The notes beneath the pieces are model-generated. The model worked only from the letters and a program-made list of their open reading frames with translations, had not been told where the DNA came from and searched no databases. The position numbers were made by a program, and so were the translations under genes. A DNA stretch of 64,000 bases from Bretschneidera sinensis (taxonomy: Eukaryota > Streptophyta > Magnoliopsida > Brassicales > Akaniaceae): contig CM043699.1 of the NCBI GenBank assembly GCA_023935145.1, forward strand, positions 76,274,138-76,338,137, read 5' to 3'. How positions within the stretch are numbered: position 1 is the stretch's first letter; every line of letters starts with the position of its first letter. This document shows positions 53,991-64,000 of the stretch, in pieces.

Positions 53991-54439
53991 AAAACTTTGA
54001 AACAAAACAATGGTCACCCACAGCCTTCGATTGGAACTCTCAAAGGAGCCCTAATTAAAGAGAGAAAAATTATAGACACCTAATTTCGTACCAAAATTTT
54101 AAAAAGATTGCGTACGAATTCCAATGATGAATCTTTGATCCCAATACGCTCAAACTTGGTAAATCTAGATATTTGGATTAAATTTTGAAATAGAACTAAT
54201 TGCAAACCATTTTTATTAAATCCACCTTAAGCATAAATAAATTCAATCCTAAAGCCTTCAATTCATTTTTGACCTAACCCAAAATCCACCAAAGCTTGTT
54301 TGATTCTTCTTAGCCCAAAACACTTTTGGCCTAAAATCTAAGCCTAAGAAGATCATCCAATTTTGTGAATGAATTCCCAATTTGACCCACCACTTGGCAC
54401 CTTTTGATTAGTTTCACTTTGTAAGACAAGTTCTCTCTT

Positions 54440-55620
54440 TTGCACCAAAATTTTTTTTCTTTCATCTCCCTCATTGTCGGGCTCTATATGTGAAAAGAGA
54501 GGAAATCTTCCTCTTCCTTTTTGCCTTGTTAATTGAACATTTCTATTGTAAGCTCTCACCCTTTTCCTGTGTGTCGAAATCCACCTTCATCATGCACATT
54601 TTTTCTCCTTAAAAAATAGCACTTTTCTCCTTAAAAAAACTATACTTTTTCCTCCCCCATGTGGCCGGCCATGTGAGTGAAAAATGAGAGGTTTCTTCCT
54701 TCCCTTTTGCCTTGTTAATTAGGTATTTCCCTTCTAAGCTCTCATCTTTTTCCATGTATCAAAGACCATATTTTCTACTTAAAAAAATTGCATATTTCTC
54801 TCTCTTATATGAGTGGAAAAAGAAAAATTTTTCTTCTTCCCATTTTGCTTTGATAATTAGACATTTTCCTTCTAAGCTTTTACCCTTTCCCATAAGTCAA
54901 ACACCACTTTTCCTCCAAGAAAAAAGCCTTATCACGTTAAAAACTACATATTTTTTCCCTCATGGCTGGCCATAGGTGTGCCATAAGAAGAAGTTTTCTT
55001 CTTTATTTTTTGTTTTGTTAACTAGACACTCCCTTTTCAAGCTCCAACACTTTCCTATGTGTTAAAGTCTATCTTTTCAACCTAACAAATTACACTTTTT
55101 CTTCTCCTTATGGCTGACCACATGTGTGCCATAAGAAGAAGTTTTCTTATTCCCTTTTTACTTTGTTAATCTCACCATAACACTTCAAGCTTCCACCATT
55201 TCCAAGAACCACCAAAAGGATAAAGTTTTCCGCTCCCTTATTGCTTTGTTAAACTCACCATTCCATTTCTAACTTCCACCTTATAACCTTAAAAATTGGC
55301 CTATCTCTTCTTCCCATGGCTGACGACTAAAAGAGGAAGTTTTTCTCTCCCTTTTTGTTTTGTTAAATTCACCATAACATTTTAAGCTTCCACCTTTTCT
55401 ACGAACTACCAAAAGAAGAAGTCTTCCTCTCCCTTTTTGTTTTGTTAAACTCACCATTCAATTTCAAGCTTCCACTTTATCACCTCAAAAATTGCCTCAT
55501 CTCTTTTCAACATGGCTAACAACTAAACAAGGAAGTCTTTCTTTTCTTTTTGCTTTGTTAAACCCACTATACTCTTTCATGCTTTCACATTTTTTCAGCT
55601 TAAAAGTTGCACCCATCTCC
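54440..55620. repeat. ~140-bp subrepeats in Tat LTR copy 2
   Basis: Same imperfect unit as 590-1600 (CCTTGTTAATT...CTAAGCTCTCA...AAGTTTTCTTCTT), about eight copies shortening to the right. Confidence 0.6.
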
Positions 55621-55701
55621 TCTATCTCTTCATGTCCAAACACCATTTTTTGTTTCTTTGTTTTTGATGTTTTTTATTCACATGGATAGCCCAACATTCT
55701 C

Positions 55702-55710
55702 CTATAAATA
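55702..55710 (+). promoter_or_regulatory. LTR TATA box
   Basis: CTATAAATACC follows CACATGGATAGCCCAAC and precedes a purine-rich transcribed-looking region. It is the best core promoter candidate of the Tat LTR. Copy 1 has the damaged CTATAGATACC at 1666. Confidence 0.55.
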
Positions 55711-56715
55711 CCTCCATGTTAACACAAGCAAAAGGGGGAAGTATCATTAAGAAAGTCAGAAGTAGAAGTAACATAAGGAGAGAAGTATAGAGAGAACAAA
55801 GAGTGAAGAGCGCATAAAAAAAAGAAAGAGAAGAATGGAAAGTGAAACAAAAAGAAGAACAAGAGAGTTCATTAATTCTGCCACCCTCTTGCAATTGGTT
55901 TTCTAATATGCAATCAAACAAATCCTTCAAAGTTACTAAATAAACAAGGGCACGCGGCATATCCGAGGATTATCCCCGCATGTGAAAATTTTTCTTAGCC
56001 AAAAAGGTTGCTCAAATATCTTTTGGTTGTGAAATAAAATTGCTAATATGAGTTATATGTTTAAGCCACCTTGAAAATGAATTAAACAACTTAGCTTTCT
56101 TTTTATTTGATGAATGTAATATTAAATCCATTGTAACTTTAATTTTTCTTCTTTTTTTTTTTATCTTAGTTCCTTTATGATTTTAATGCTTATTTAATTT
56201 ATTCTAAGATATGTGCTTTCTTTTAATTTTTTATATATAACATGCTTAGTTTTAGTCCATTTATTCAAATTCGTATGTTTAACTTAATTCTAACTCGTAT
56301 ATGTTTAAATATACTTGTTCAATCTACTTATTTTAATTCACATGCCTTAATCCGCTTATTTTCCTTTTAATCCACACATCACAATTAATTTTGATCATTC
56401 CTTTGTTTTTTGTTTAAAGCACCTTTCCTCTTTTAGTTATGTATTTATTTAGTTTTACCTCACCATCTTAAATGCAATATTCAGTGTCATCTGCCTTTAA
56501 TATAAATTGTGAATGCGTTCTTTTGCTTTATTAGTGTATGGTAACAAGACTTACTTTAAAGTTTTGAATAATTTTCCTTAAAACACAAAGGAATAGACTT
56601 TACTCTAGCCAAGAGAGTGAGCTTTAATTCCTCACTTTCTTAGACCCAAATCTCTCGAGCCTTTGAATCTTTCACGTGGACCAATGATATGGGATTTAAT
56701 CCCTCCAAGGTCAAA

Positions 56716-56939
56716 TGGCGACTCTTTACCCGTCATCCTTACTTCGTGCTCGAATGGTAATAACCACTTGTCTAATACATTAAAAGTGCACCCATAATGG
56801 GAGCCACATTAATATTTATAAATGGATTATATTAGACTTGGTAGGTTTCACTCATTTTCGTAAGCCCATTCATCGTAATCTGAACCCTCGTCATATCATC
56901 CTACCTCAAAGGGAGTGACCATGGGTAATGTATGGCTAG
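56716..56939 (+). other. Primer-site-like sequence and leader after Tat LTR copy 2
   Basis: TGGCGACTCTTTACCC at 56716-56731, then leader sequence shared with 2842-3020. It joins copia pol at about 56940, the same junction as in copy 1. Confidence 0.5.
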
Positions 56940-57405
56940 TCGGCAGAAAAGTGTGATACCCATAGTCAGTATATGGATATGTGTTTACCTATAATGGAAT
57001 AGTGAGCTAGAAAAGCTCAAAGCAAGAGACCACTGCAAATTCAACCATATATGTCGAATATATTGTTGCATCAAAAGTTATGAAGTAGGTTGTTTAGATG
57101 AAGAAGTTCATCACTGAACATGGAGTGGTTTTATAAATTGTGAATCTAATAACTTTATACTGTGATAACAATGGTTCTATTGCGCAAGCAAAAGAACCAA
57201 GGTCTCATCAAAAGTCCATGCATATTTTACGACGATTCCATTTGATTAGAGAGGTCATTTGAAGCGATGATGTAAAGGTAGAAAGAATTTCGTTGATATA
57301 TAACATAGCAGATCCACTATGGTAATTTTCTAGCAGTAATTTGATCTCCATTTTAAGAAGACATGTAAGACACATGGGCTATTGGTTTTAGTGTAAGAGA
57401 AAGAT
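56940..57405 (+). pseudogene. Copia B RNase H remnant
   Basis: The frame reads YGYVFTYNGIVS, stop, KSSKQETTANST, YIVASKVMK, KKFITEHGVVL, LYCDNNGSIAQAKEPRSHQK, RRFHLIREV and VERISLIYNIADPL with four stops. This is the C-terminal copia RNase H, followed by LRRHVRHMGYWF, a purine tract AAGAGAAAGAT (57394-57404) and the LTR at 57406. It shows the LTR here is a 3-prime LTR. Confidence 0.75.
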
Positions 57406-57636
57406 TGATAGTAGTGTGCTCTATAAGCCAATAACATTTGATGTCTAGGCATATTACTTGTAATAAATCTTTTTCATTTGTTGACAATAAATATTTAACT
57501 ATGGAATTATAATATTTATTGTGTTCATTACAAATCACATTTCATGTGTTTAGATGATAAAGCCCATAAAATAAAAGCAATGGAAATAAGCACTATGATG
57601 AGATCATCCTAATAAGATATATTTTTTTAATCTTAT
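57406..57636 (+). mobile_element. Copia B 3-prime LTR, first part
   Basis: Begins TGATAGTAGTGTGC, matching the reversed copy's TGACAGTAGTATGC. It is interrupted at 57637 by copia-3 and continues at 63236. Confidence 0.8.
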
Positions 57637-58571
57637 TGTTGGTATTTGTCTAAGGTTTGCACAAGTCCAACCATGGTTCAAATATGGTTAAAATCTAAAC
57701 CAAGGTTGAAGGATTAAAGGTCAGCAAGTTATAAGACTGCACACATGTGTGTGCATCAATTTAGAGTAAGGGAAGACCATGCGCACTAGTGTTCGCACAG
57801 CATCAGAAGGGAGCAGCATCAGGTCAAGGCGTAGCGCACCCACTCTAGGGCACATCACCCAGCATGTACACCATCAGGTCCACACCAGCGCCACGGCACA
57901 CACCCCCAGTGCCGCACCGCATAGGCACACTGCTGCACACATAGGCAGCATGCATAAGGACCCTCTTAGGTGCATGGATACAATATTAAAACACACAACA
58001 CCACTTGGGAAGTGATAGAGGGCTATGATTAAGTGATGATCTTGATCAAAAGGTGAGGATTGAATCTCAAGAACGTCCAAGAAGTGGATGGCTATAAAAG
58101 GGGTTTCCTATCCTCACTTTTCAGATATACAACATTAGAAACACACAAGTTTGTGACATTGTGAGATCAATTGTAAACACATAGAGAGAATTGTGTGAGA
58201 GACATAAACATAAGAGGGACTCTTTGTAGTGAGGCTGGTTGTAAAAGAGAGAGAAGTCTAGATTAGATAAAGAGCATTGTTAGTTCTCATCTTCTTCCTT
58301 TCTTCTATTCTTGGTTTCTTCAAGAACATTGTGGTTTCTTGAAGGGGATTGTTGTAACTTGTAAGAACAATTTGATTTAGTGCAGAGAGTTCAGAGGAAC
58401 TCACGGGGACATAGGCACATTGCTGAACCTCGATAACAAATTGTTTATCTTCTTTCTTTCTTTGATTTTCTGTTCTTGTGTTCGATTGCTGTATTTCTTT
58501 CTACAAATCATTCTAGACTTGGGTGTTTGGAAGATCACCACTTAGGCATCTTGTCAAGGTGATTTCCAACA
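57637..58571 (+). repeat. Copia-3 5-prime LTR
   Basis: 935 bp. TATAAAAG at 58093-58100 is the likely TATA box. The GC-rich upstream block at 57740-57960 contains GTTCGCAC and GCGCAC words. It lacks about 30 bp present in the 3-prime LTR near 62430. Confidence 0.9.
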
Positions 58572-58572
58572 G

Positions 58573-58635
58573 TGGTATCAGAGTTTTAGACAGTGGTATC
58601 AGAGCTGCACAGCTAGGTATCGGAGCAAGAACAAG
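58573..58635 (+). other. Triplicated primer-site sequence of copia-3
   Basis: TGGTATCAGAGT at 58573-58584 next to the LTR, TGGTATCAGAGC at 58594-58605, and GGTATCGGAGC near 58616. Same order as in copia-2, with the spacing of the first pair shortened to 21 bp. The perfect match is the second copy, so here the outer site is the weaker one. Confidence 0.8.
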
Positions 58636-58831
58636 AAGGTGATGGAGCCAAGACGCCAAGAATCAAAGATCAACTTCTTGGGTGATTCAAGAACGGTGTA
58701 AAGATCAAGATCTGATCGTGTTCTTGGGGTAGATTCAAGAACAGTGTTAAGATCCATCTTCGATCAGTGTTCTTGAGGTTGAAGAAAGCATTTGTGGGTA
58801 GTGCATAAATCAGGGATCTTATCCACAAAAG

Positions 58832-59640
58832 ATGGCTTCAAATTTCTATGTTGAGAAGTTTGATGGAAAGGGAGACTTTGCCCTTTGGAAGCAGAAGATC
58901 AACGTAGTTCTAATGTAACAGAAAGTGGACTTGGCTATTGCAGAAGATGATGCTTTTCCAGCAAGTGTCACGGAGGACCAGCGAACCAAGATGAAGAAGA
59001 TGGCTTACAACACCATTTTCTTGCACATATCAGATAGTGTCACAAGGGAGTGTGGAGACTCGGAGGATCCGGCTGTCATATGGAAGAAACTAGATGAGTT
59101 GTTTCTTACCAAAACTCTCCCTAACAAGATTATCTTCTTAAAAGAATCTTTGCTTTTAAAATGGATCCTAGTAAAGAGTTACAAGATAACCTTGATGTCT
59201 TTAATAAGCTAGTTCAAGAATTGAATAACTGTAGCATTATTTTTTCAGATGAACAATTGGCTGTTATCTTGTTAAATTCTCTTCCTGATTGCTTTGATAA
59301 TTTGATTAATGCTATTGAGTATGGAAGGGATACTTTAACAAAGGAGATTGTGATCAATGCCATAAGGGCACATGATTTCAAAGCCAAGATAAAGGAAACA
59401 TAAAGTGGAGAGGGGCTGTTCTTAAAAGGAAGGCCAGCAACTCAGAATGGCAGCAACAATGGCTACTACCGGGACAAAAGTAGAGGAAAAAGCCATGGGA
59501 GAGCACACTCTAACTAAGGGTTGGAGGAAGGAGATGCTTATAATGCAACAAGGAGGGCTATTTCAAGAAAGATCGCAAGAAGAGGATGTGTGATGAGAGG
59601 AGAAGCCACACCAACAATGGAGAGGCTTCGGTTGCCATGG
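58832..59640 (+). pseudogene. Copia-3 gag
   Basis: ATG 58832: MASNFYVEKFDGKGDFALWK, stop, VDLAIAEDDAFPASVTED, MKKMAYNTIFLHISDSVTRE and KKLDELFLTKTLPNK. A frame shift near 59130, then DPSKELQDNLDVFNKLVQEL, LAVILLNSLPDCFDNLINAI and TLTKEIVINAIRAHDFKAK, stop. One GYYRD-type repeat unit. The zinc knuckle is reduced (Cys, stop, His to Tyr, Cys to Arg) near 59540. Confidence 0.8.
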
Positions 59641-60960
59641 GAGAACAACAAGGTGATTTTCTTGTTGTATACTCAGATATGAGCAAGGGGTAAGAAGGCA
59701 GCGAAAAGTGGATTCTTGATTCCGGGTGCACTTATCATATGTGCCCTCACAAGGAATGGTTCAAGAATTTCAAGGAGGTCAATGATGGAAGGGTCTTTTT
59801 GGGGAATGACAATTCTTGCCAAGTGAGAGGGATTGGAGACATCCAATTGAGGATGTTTGATGGAATGATAAGGCTGCTGGAAAATGCGAGGTATCTTCCA
59901 GATTTAAAGAGAAATTTGATCTCATTAAGGCAGCTAGATTCTATGGGGTATACATGTAAGATAGAGGGAGGAAAGATTAAGGTGGCCAAGAGATCTTTGG
60001 GAGTGATCAAGGTAGCAAGAAACGATGGACTCTATGAGATGATTGGAGAGACAAAAATCAATGATCACGTAGTAAGCTTAATGGCTGAGATGGACAAGGC
60101 AACCCTTTTGGCACACTCGCTTGGGACATATGAGCGAAGAGGGCCTGCAAGTTCTCAGTAGGGACGGCCTACTTGGTGGAGACAAAGTAGAGGAACTTGA
60201 TTTCTGCGAGTGTTGTGTTCTTGAGAAGCAACACCAGGTCAGCTTCAACACTAGAGTGCACAAATCTAAGGAGATTCTTGATTACATTCATTCGGACCTT
60301 TAGGGACCAGCAAGGACACCAACACAGGGAGGTAACATTTATTTTCTGTCTTTAATTGATGATTATTCAAGAAGAGTGTGGGTTTATTTGCTTAGGAATA
60401 AATCGGATACTTTGAATAAATTAGTGGTGTGGAAAGAGCTGGTTGAGACTCAAATGGGTAGAGTAGTTAATGGGATAAGAACCGATAATGGCTTAGAAAT
60501 TTTTAACCAAGAACTTGATCAATTTTGTAGGTTAAATGGCATTCTAAGACATAGGATGGTTGTGGAAACCCCTCAGCAAAGTGGAGCTGCAGAGTGGATG
60601 AATAGAACCCTTATGGAAAAGGTTAGGTGCATGCTAATAGGATCTGGTTTACTAAAATATTTTTAGGGAGAAGCTGTGGCTACAGCTGCATACTTGGTAA
60701 ATAGATCACCCTCTAGAGCTTCAGAGCTCAAGACTCCCATGGAGATGTGGAGTGGAAAACCCCCTGAATTAAACAACCTTAGGACTTTTGGGTGTGTTGC
60801 ATATGCACATCAAAAGGAGGATAAACTTAGCCCAAGATCTAGAAAATGTGTATTTCTAGGATATGGTGATGGGGTTAAGGGATATAGGTTGTGGTCCTTA
60901 GAAAAGAAGGGCATAAAACTGATTATAAGTATGGATGTTATTTTTTAATGAATTATTATT
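59641..60960 (+). pseudogene. Copia-3 protease, pre-integrase and integrase
   Basis: Protease WILDSGCTYHMCPHKEWF keeps DSG (about 59711-59764). Then YLPDLKRNLISLRQLDSMGY, a frame slip, LGHMSEEGLQVLSRDGLL and FCECCVLEKQHQVSFN (finger). Integrase: DYIHSDL, stop, FLSLIDDYSRRVWVY, IRTDNGLEIFNQ (Asp kept), TPQQSGAAEWMNRTL (Glu kept), a stop near 60664, AYLVNRSPSRAS, LRTFGCVAYAHQK and VFLGYGDGVKGYRLWS. Confidence 0.82.
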
Positions 60961-61710
60961 TCCTACTTGGATAAAACTAACCCTGCAGGGGCTAATGAGC
61001 AAACCAATTTGGTTCTTGTGGAGCATAGCATCAAGGAAGATTTAGTTCAGGTAGAGTAAGGAAGGTAACAGGGTTCAGACCAGGTAGAGCCCTTGGATGA
61101 AGGCCAAGCTTAGGACACTCAAGAGGAGGCTGAACTAGAAGAGGTTGATGCAGCAAGTTGAAAGGATTATCAGCTCACAAGAGATCGGGAAGGAAGGCTG
61201 GTTGGACCACCTTCAAGATATGGGTTTGCGGATGCTACGGATATAGTAGCTCCTTGGATAGAAGGAGAGATGAGTGAACAAGAGACTTACATGGATGCCA
61301 TGGAGTGTAAGGATTTGCCAAGATGGAAGCTGGTTATGGAGGAAGAAATGGATTCTTTGAGGAAGAACAACTTCTGGGAATTGGTGAAAATTCCAGGAAA
61401 GCAGAAAGTTGTGGAATGTAAGTGCACTTACAAGATCAAAGAAGGGTACCCTCCAGGAGATGAAGTCCAGAACAAAGCTAGGATGGTGGCGAATGGGTTA
61501 ACAAGAAGAGAAGACATAGATTTCACAGAAACTTTCTCACCTGGACACAAGGTGGAGAAGATGGTGAGTATCGTCATCTACGTCGATGATGTGTTGTTGG
61601 TTCAGAACAGCAGGGAGAGGATGGAAAGGTTTACATCTCAACTCAGTGAGGAGTTTGAGAGGAAGAATCTCAACCTTACACAAAAGATCCTTGGGATGTG
61701 TAGAATCTAA
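60961..61710 (+). pseudogene. Copia-3 shortened reverse transcriptase
   Basis: A linker to 61269, then an open stretch of 146 codons: WKLVMEEEMDSLRKNNFWEL, ECKCTYKIKEGYPPGDEV, ARMVANGLTRREDIDFTETF, SPGHKVEKMVSIVIYVDDVL and EEFERKNLNLTQKILGMCRI. YVDD is intact, but the block between SP..K and YVDD (about 110-120 residues in the family) is absent, exactly as in copia-2. The reading frame is preserved across the deletion. Confidence 0.82.
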
Positions 61711-62190
61711 GAAAAAGAGAGAAACCGGTTGTGGGTTTCTTGGGCAATGGGTGTTCTCAGTAGATTTGTGAGTAGTCCTGGAAAGAAGCTTTGGCTTGGG
61801 ATGAAGTGGTTGCTGAGATATTTGAAGGCTCAGTGGCAGCTAGTGGTAGCACGCATAACAACCAGGGCAGAATGCATAGTGGCTACGAAAGCCATAAAAG
61901 AGGCTATGGGGTGCAAAGAGTTATTGGACGAGTGGGAGGTCCTAAAAGAGCAGGTGGTGATGTCTTTGGATAGTCAAAGTGCCTTGCACTTGTGTAAAAA
62001 TCCAGTGTTCCATGAGAGGACAAAGCATATGGATGTTCAGTATCATTTCTTTCAGGAAAATGTTACGAAAGGATGCATCCATGTGGACAAGGTTGCCACA
62101 GAAGAAAATCCTGCAGATTTGGGTACTAAAGTTCTACCTCTAAGTAAGTTCAATCATTGCCTTGGACTACTTAGAATAGGAGTCGGTTGA
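61711..62190 (+). pseudogene. Copia-3 RNase H with internal deletions
   Basis: SWAMGVLSRFVSSPGKKLWL and MKWLLRYLKA follow the reverse transcriptase after loss of about 70 residues. LKA then joins QWQLVVARITTRAECIVATK after loss of about 50. Then SLDSQSALHLCKNPVFHERT, KHMDVQYHF and NPADLGTKVLPLSKFNHCLG; stop at about 62190. The first catalytic Asp block of RNase H is missing. Confidence 0.8.
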
Positions 62191-62270
62191 TAGATAACTC
62201 ATGATGAGTTTGGATCCCAAAGCTTTCTGCACAACGGTTCAGGTTTAAACACTTAGAAAAAGGTAGAGAC

Positions 62271-63235
62271 TGTTGGTATTTGTCTAAGGTTTGCACAGGT
62301 CCAACCATGGTTCAAAGATGGTTAAAATCTAAACCAAGGTTGGAGAATTAAATTTTAGTAAGTTAAAAGACTGCACACATGTGTGTGCATCAATTTGGAG
62401 CAAGGGAAAGCTATGCACACTAGTGTGCGCACGTCTGCACACAAGCAGAAGGGTGTGCGCACAGCAGCAGAAGGGAGCAGCATCAGGTCAAGGCACAGTG
62501 CACCTACTCCAGGGCATGCCTCCTAGCATGCACACCATCAGGTCTGCACCAGCGCCGCAGTGCGCACGCCCAGCACTGCACCGCCCAGGCACACTGCTGC
62601 ACACATAGGCAGCATGCATAAGGACCCTCTTAGGTGCGTGGATGCAATGTTAAAATGCACAGCACCACTTGGGAAGTGATAGAGGGATATGATTAAGTGA
62701 TGATCTTGATCAAAGGGTGAGGATTGAATCTCAAGAATTTCCAAGAAATGGATGGCTATAAAAGGGGTTTCCTAACCTCACTTTTCAGATATACAACATT
62801 AGAAACACAGAAGTTTGTGATATTGTAAGATCAATTGTAAACACATAGAGAGAATTGTGTGAGAGACATAAACACAAGAGGGACTCTTTGTAGTGAGGCT
62901 GGTTGTAAAAGAGAGAGAAGTTCAGATTAGATAGAGAGCATTGTTAGTTCTCATCTTCTTCCTTTCTTCTCTTCTTGGTTTCTTCAAGAACATTGTGGTT
63001 TCTTGAAGGGGATTGTTGTAACTTGTAAGAACCATTTAATTTAGTGCAGAGAGTTCAGAGGAACTCACGGGGACGTAGGCACATTGCCGAACCTTGATAA
63101 CAAATTGCTTGTCTTCTTTCTTTCTTTGATTTTTTGTTCTTATGTTCGATTGTTGTATTTCTTTCTACAAGTCATTCTAGACTTGGGTGTTTGGAAGATC
63201 ACCACCTGGGCATCTTGTCAAGGTGATTTTTAACA
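62271..63235 (+). repeat. Copia-3 3-prime LTR
   Basis: 965 bp, about nine bases in ten identical to 57637-58571. TATAAAAG at 62757-62764. GC-rich block at 62370-62640 with GTGTGCGCAC twice. A purine-rich AAAAAGGTAGAGAC stretch precedes it. Confidence 0.9.
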
Positions 63236-63840
63236 CTTTATTATTAAATGTTCTTAATCATAGGATCACTAACAATGGCATTAGTGAATCCAAATAGATT
63301 AGTATATAGTATTTTCCTACGGGAGTTGAGGGTTATTAATCTCAGTCAATAGTGTATGAGGCACTAAAACAAGTTATGCAGGTGCTTGTAAGAGAATATG
63401 TACACTGAACTGACTCAACTTAAAAATTCGTAACGGACATTTTATTGGCTATTAATAGGAGTTCTTTTATTATAGTTGTGCAAGTAATCTTTATACTTGA
63501 GGCACCATGGTTACCTTGTGTATAGGTCATTATACTTTGATGTTACTTAAATATAGTTTTAATCATGGGCCACATAAAGGTAGTAATTGGGTATGACCAT
63601 TTATACATGGAGGTATGTGGGTATACAATAGAGGATCCATCACTCTCAGTAAAAGAGAGGGAATGTCCTATATGATTTAATTAAACATAACTTGGAAATT
63701 CCTTGGCCAAGATGGGGTGAAAATTAGAAAGGAGTTTCTAATTTCACTATTTAAGTTATGGACTTAAGATTGAGATACATATGATTAAATAATTAAGGTT
63801 TGATAATAATTCCATACCTTAGGTTTAATCAAGGGAATTG
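63236..63840 (+). mobile_element. Copia B 3-prime LTR, second part
   Basis: Continues from 57636. TATTAAATGTTCTTAATCA, GGAAATTCCTTGG and TACCTTAGGTTTAATCA match copy 1 at 3195-3770. It ends abruptly at 63840, where copy 1 goes on with TTGCATGATGG. Confidence 0.8.
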
Positions 63841-64000
63841 TGGTGTGCAGTCGTAAGCAACCAAAAATAAACCTATACTCCTAAAAATACATGTAGTAGT
63901 GTGAGTAAGGATCGTTCCCACGGAGAGTATCTAGCCTAGTTTTATGCTACGTGAACAAGGATGGGGGGATTTGAGTATAACAAAAACAATTTTAAGAAAA
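63841..64000 (-). mobile_element. Edge of a further LTR-like insertion (cut by window end)
   Basis: From TGGTGTGCAGTCG the sequence departs from the copia LTR. It carries GGATCGTTCCCACGGAGAG, a word pattern like the GATCCCGCGAGG stretch near the end of the solo LTR at 9715. Read on the minus strand it would be an LTR end in ...ACACCA. Family unknown; no gene. Confidence 0.4.

Larger units (their letters stand above)
53585..56714 (+). mobile_element. Tat/Ogre-like LTR, copy 2
   Basis: Matches copy 1 from 53990 onward and follows Tat pol in the same orientation, so it can serve as that element's 3-prime LTR. However, it is itself followed by a primer-site-like sequence, as a 5-prime LTR would be. 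The left edge is uncertain and placed after a purine tract. Contents in order: 27-bp minisatellite, subrepeats, TATA box, purine-rich R region, and an end at CCCTCCAAGGTCA. Confidence 0.55.
57637..63235 (+). mobile_element. Copia-3: Ty1/copia element with internal pol deletions
   Basis: LTRs 57637-58571 and 62271-63235 start TGTTGGTATTTGTC and end CCAACA or TTAACA. Flanks are CTTAT (57632-57636) and CTTTA (63236-63240), an imperfect TSD. Removing the element rejoins the copia B LTR. 5599 bp. Same family and same pol deletions as copia-2. Better preserved protease and YVDD, more degraded zinc knuckle. Confidence 0.88.

Noticed and set aside
53601..54010. Minus-strand open frames with a 9-residue repeat as a repeat protein gene
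   Set aside because: They arise because the minisatellite period is a multiple of three; frames change at small indels and there is no start context or conserved fold.
63236..63240. Perfect target-site duplication for copia-3
   Set aside because: Left CTTAT and right CTTTA agree at only three of five positions; it is reported only as imperfect.

Overview
This is an AT-rich, gene-poor stretch of a flowering-plant nuclear genome, most likely a eudicot with a repeat-rich genome. Almost every recognisable block belongs to an LTR retrotransposon: Ty3/gypsy of the chromodomain Tekay/Del type, Ty3/gypsy of the Tat/Ogre type, and Ty1/copia including one Sirevirus-like element. The evidence is paired LTRs with TG...CA ends, target-site duplications (TSDs), initiator-Met tRNA primer sites (TGGTATCAGAGC), purine tracts, and broken gag-pol reading frames with family-typical motifs. 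I found no convincing host gene, tRNA, rRNA or other RNA gene, and the species cannot be told from this window.

Layout. 1-2822 is a long Tat/Ogre-like LTR (copy 1), followed by a short leader joined to a Ty1/copia LTR (copia A, 3064-4569). The copia A leader and gag-pol run from 4570 to 19415 and are split by a whole Tekay element on the minus strand (Tekay-1, 5962-16043). Tekay-1 itself carries a solo LTR at 9715-11024. From 19421 to about 35480 lies a truncated minus-strand Tekay-2, whose LTR is split by a complete minus-strand Sirevirus-like copia (23070-34631, TSD ATATC). That element carries another LTR-like insertion (about 27645-29027) and an extra 3-prime open reading frame. 35864-37738 is Tat gag. 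It is cut off by a plus-strand Tekay-3 (37742-47069), which is split by copia-2 (40637-46324, TSD ATGAG). 47070-48733 is a reversed copia A-type LTR plus leader. Tat pol resumes at 48785 and ends near 52240.

From about 53585 to 56714 a second copy of the Tat LTR begins with a 27-bp minisatellite. It is followed by the same Tat-leader/copia junction seen at the left end, so the two edges of the window are diverged copies of one composite block. The second copy keeps a copia RNase H and LTR that copy 1 lost by a 507-bp deletion between ATGGAAT repeats. Its LTR is split by copia-3 (57637-63235), a sister of copia-2. The window ends in the edge of yet another LTR-like insertion (63841-64000).

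How the parts work together. gag builds the particle, and protease, integrase, reverse transcriptase and RNase H copy and insert the element. LTRs supply promoter and polyadenylation signals, and the primer site and purine tract prime the two DNA strands. No element here has a fully open gag-pol, so none looks autonomous today. The most unusual material is: the extra ORF and repeated GTCGAC palindromes of the Sirevirus-like element; the recurring theme of short CpG palindromes repeated inside LTR-like units of unrelated families; the shared internal pol deletions and triplicated primer-site sequence of copia-2 and copia-3; and the expanded 60-bp in-frame gag repeat of copia-2.
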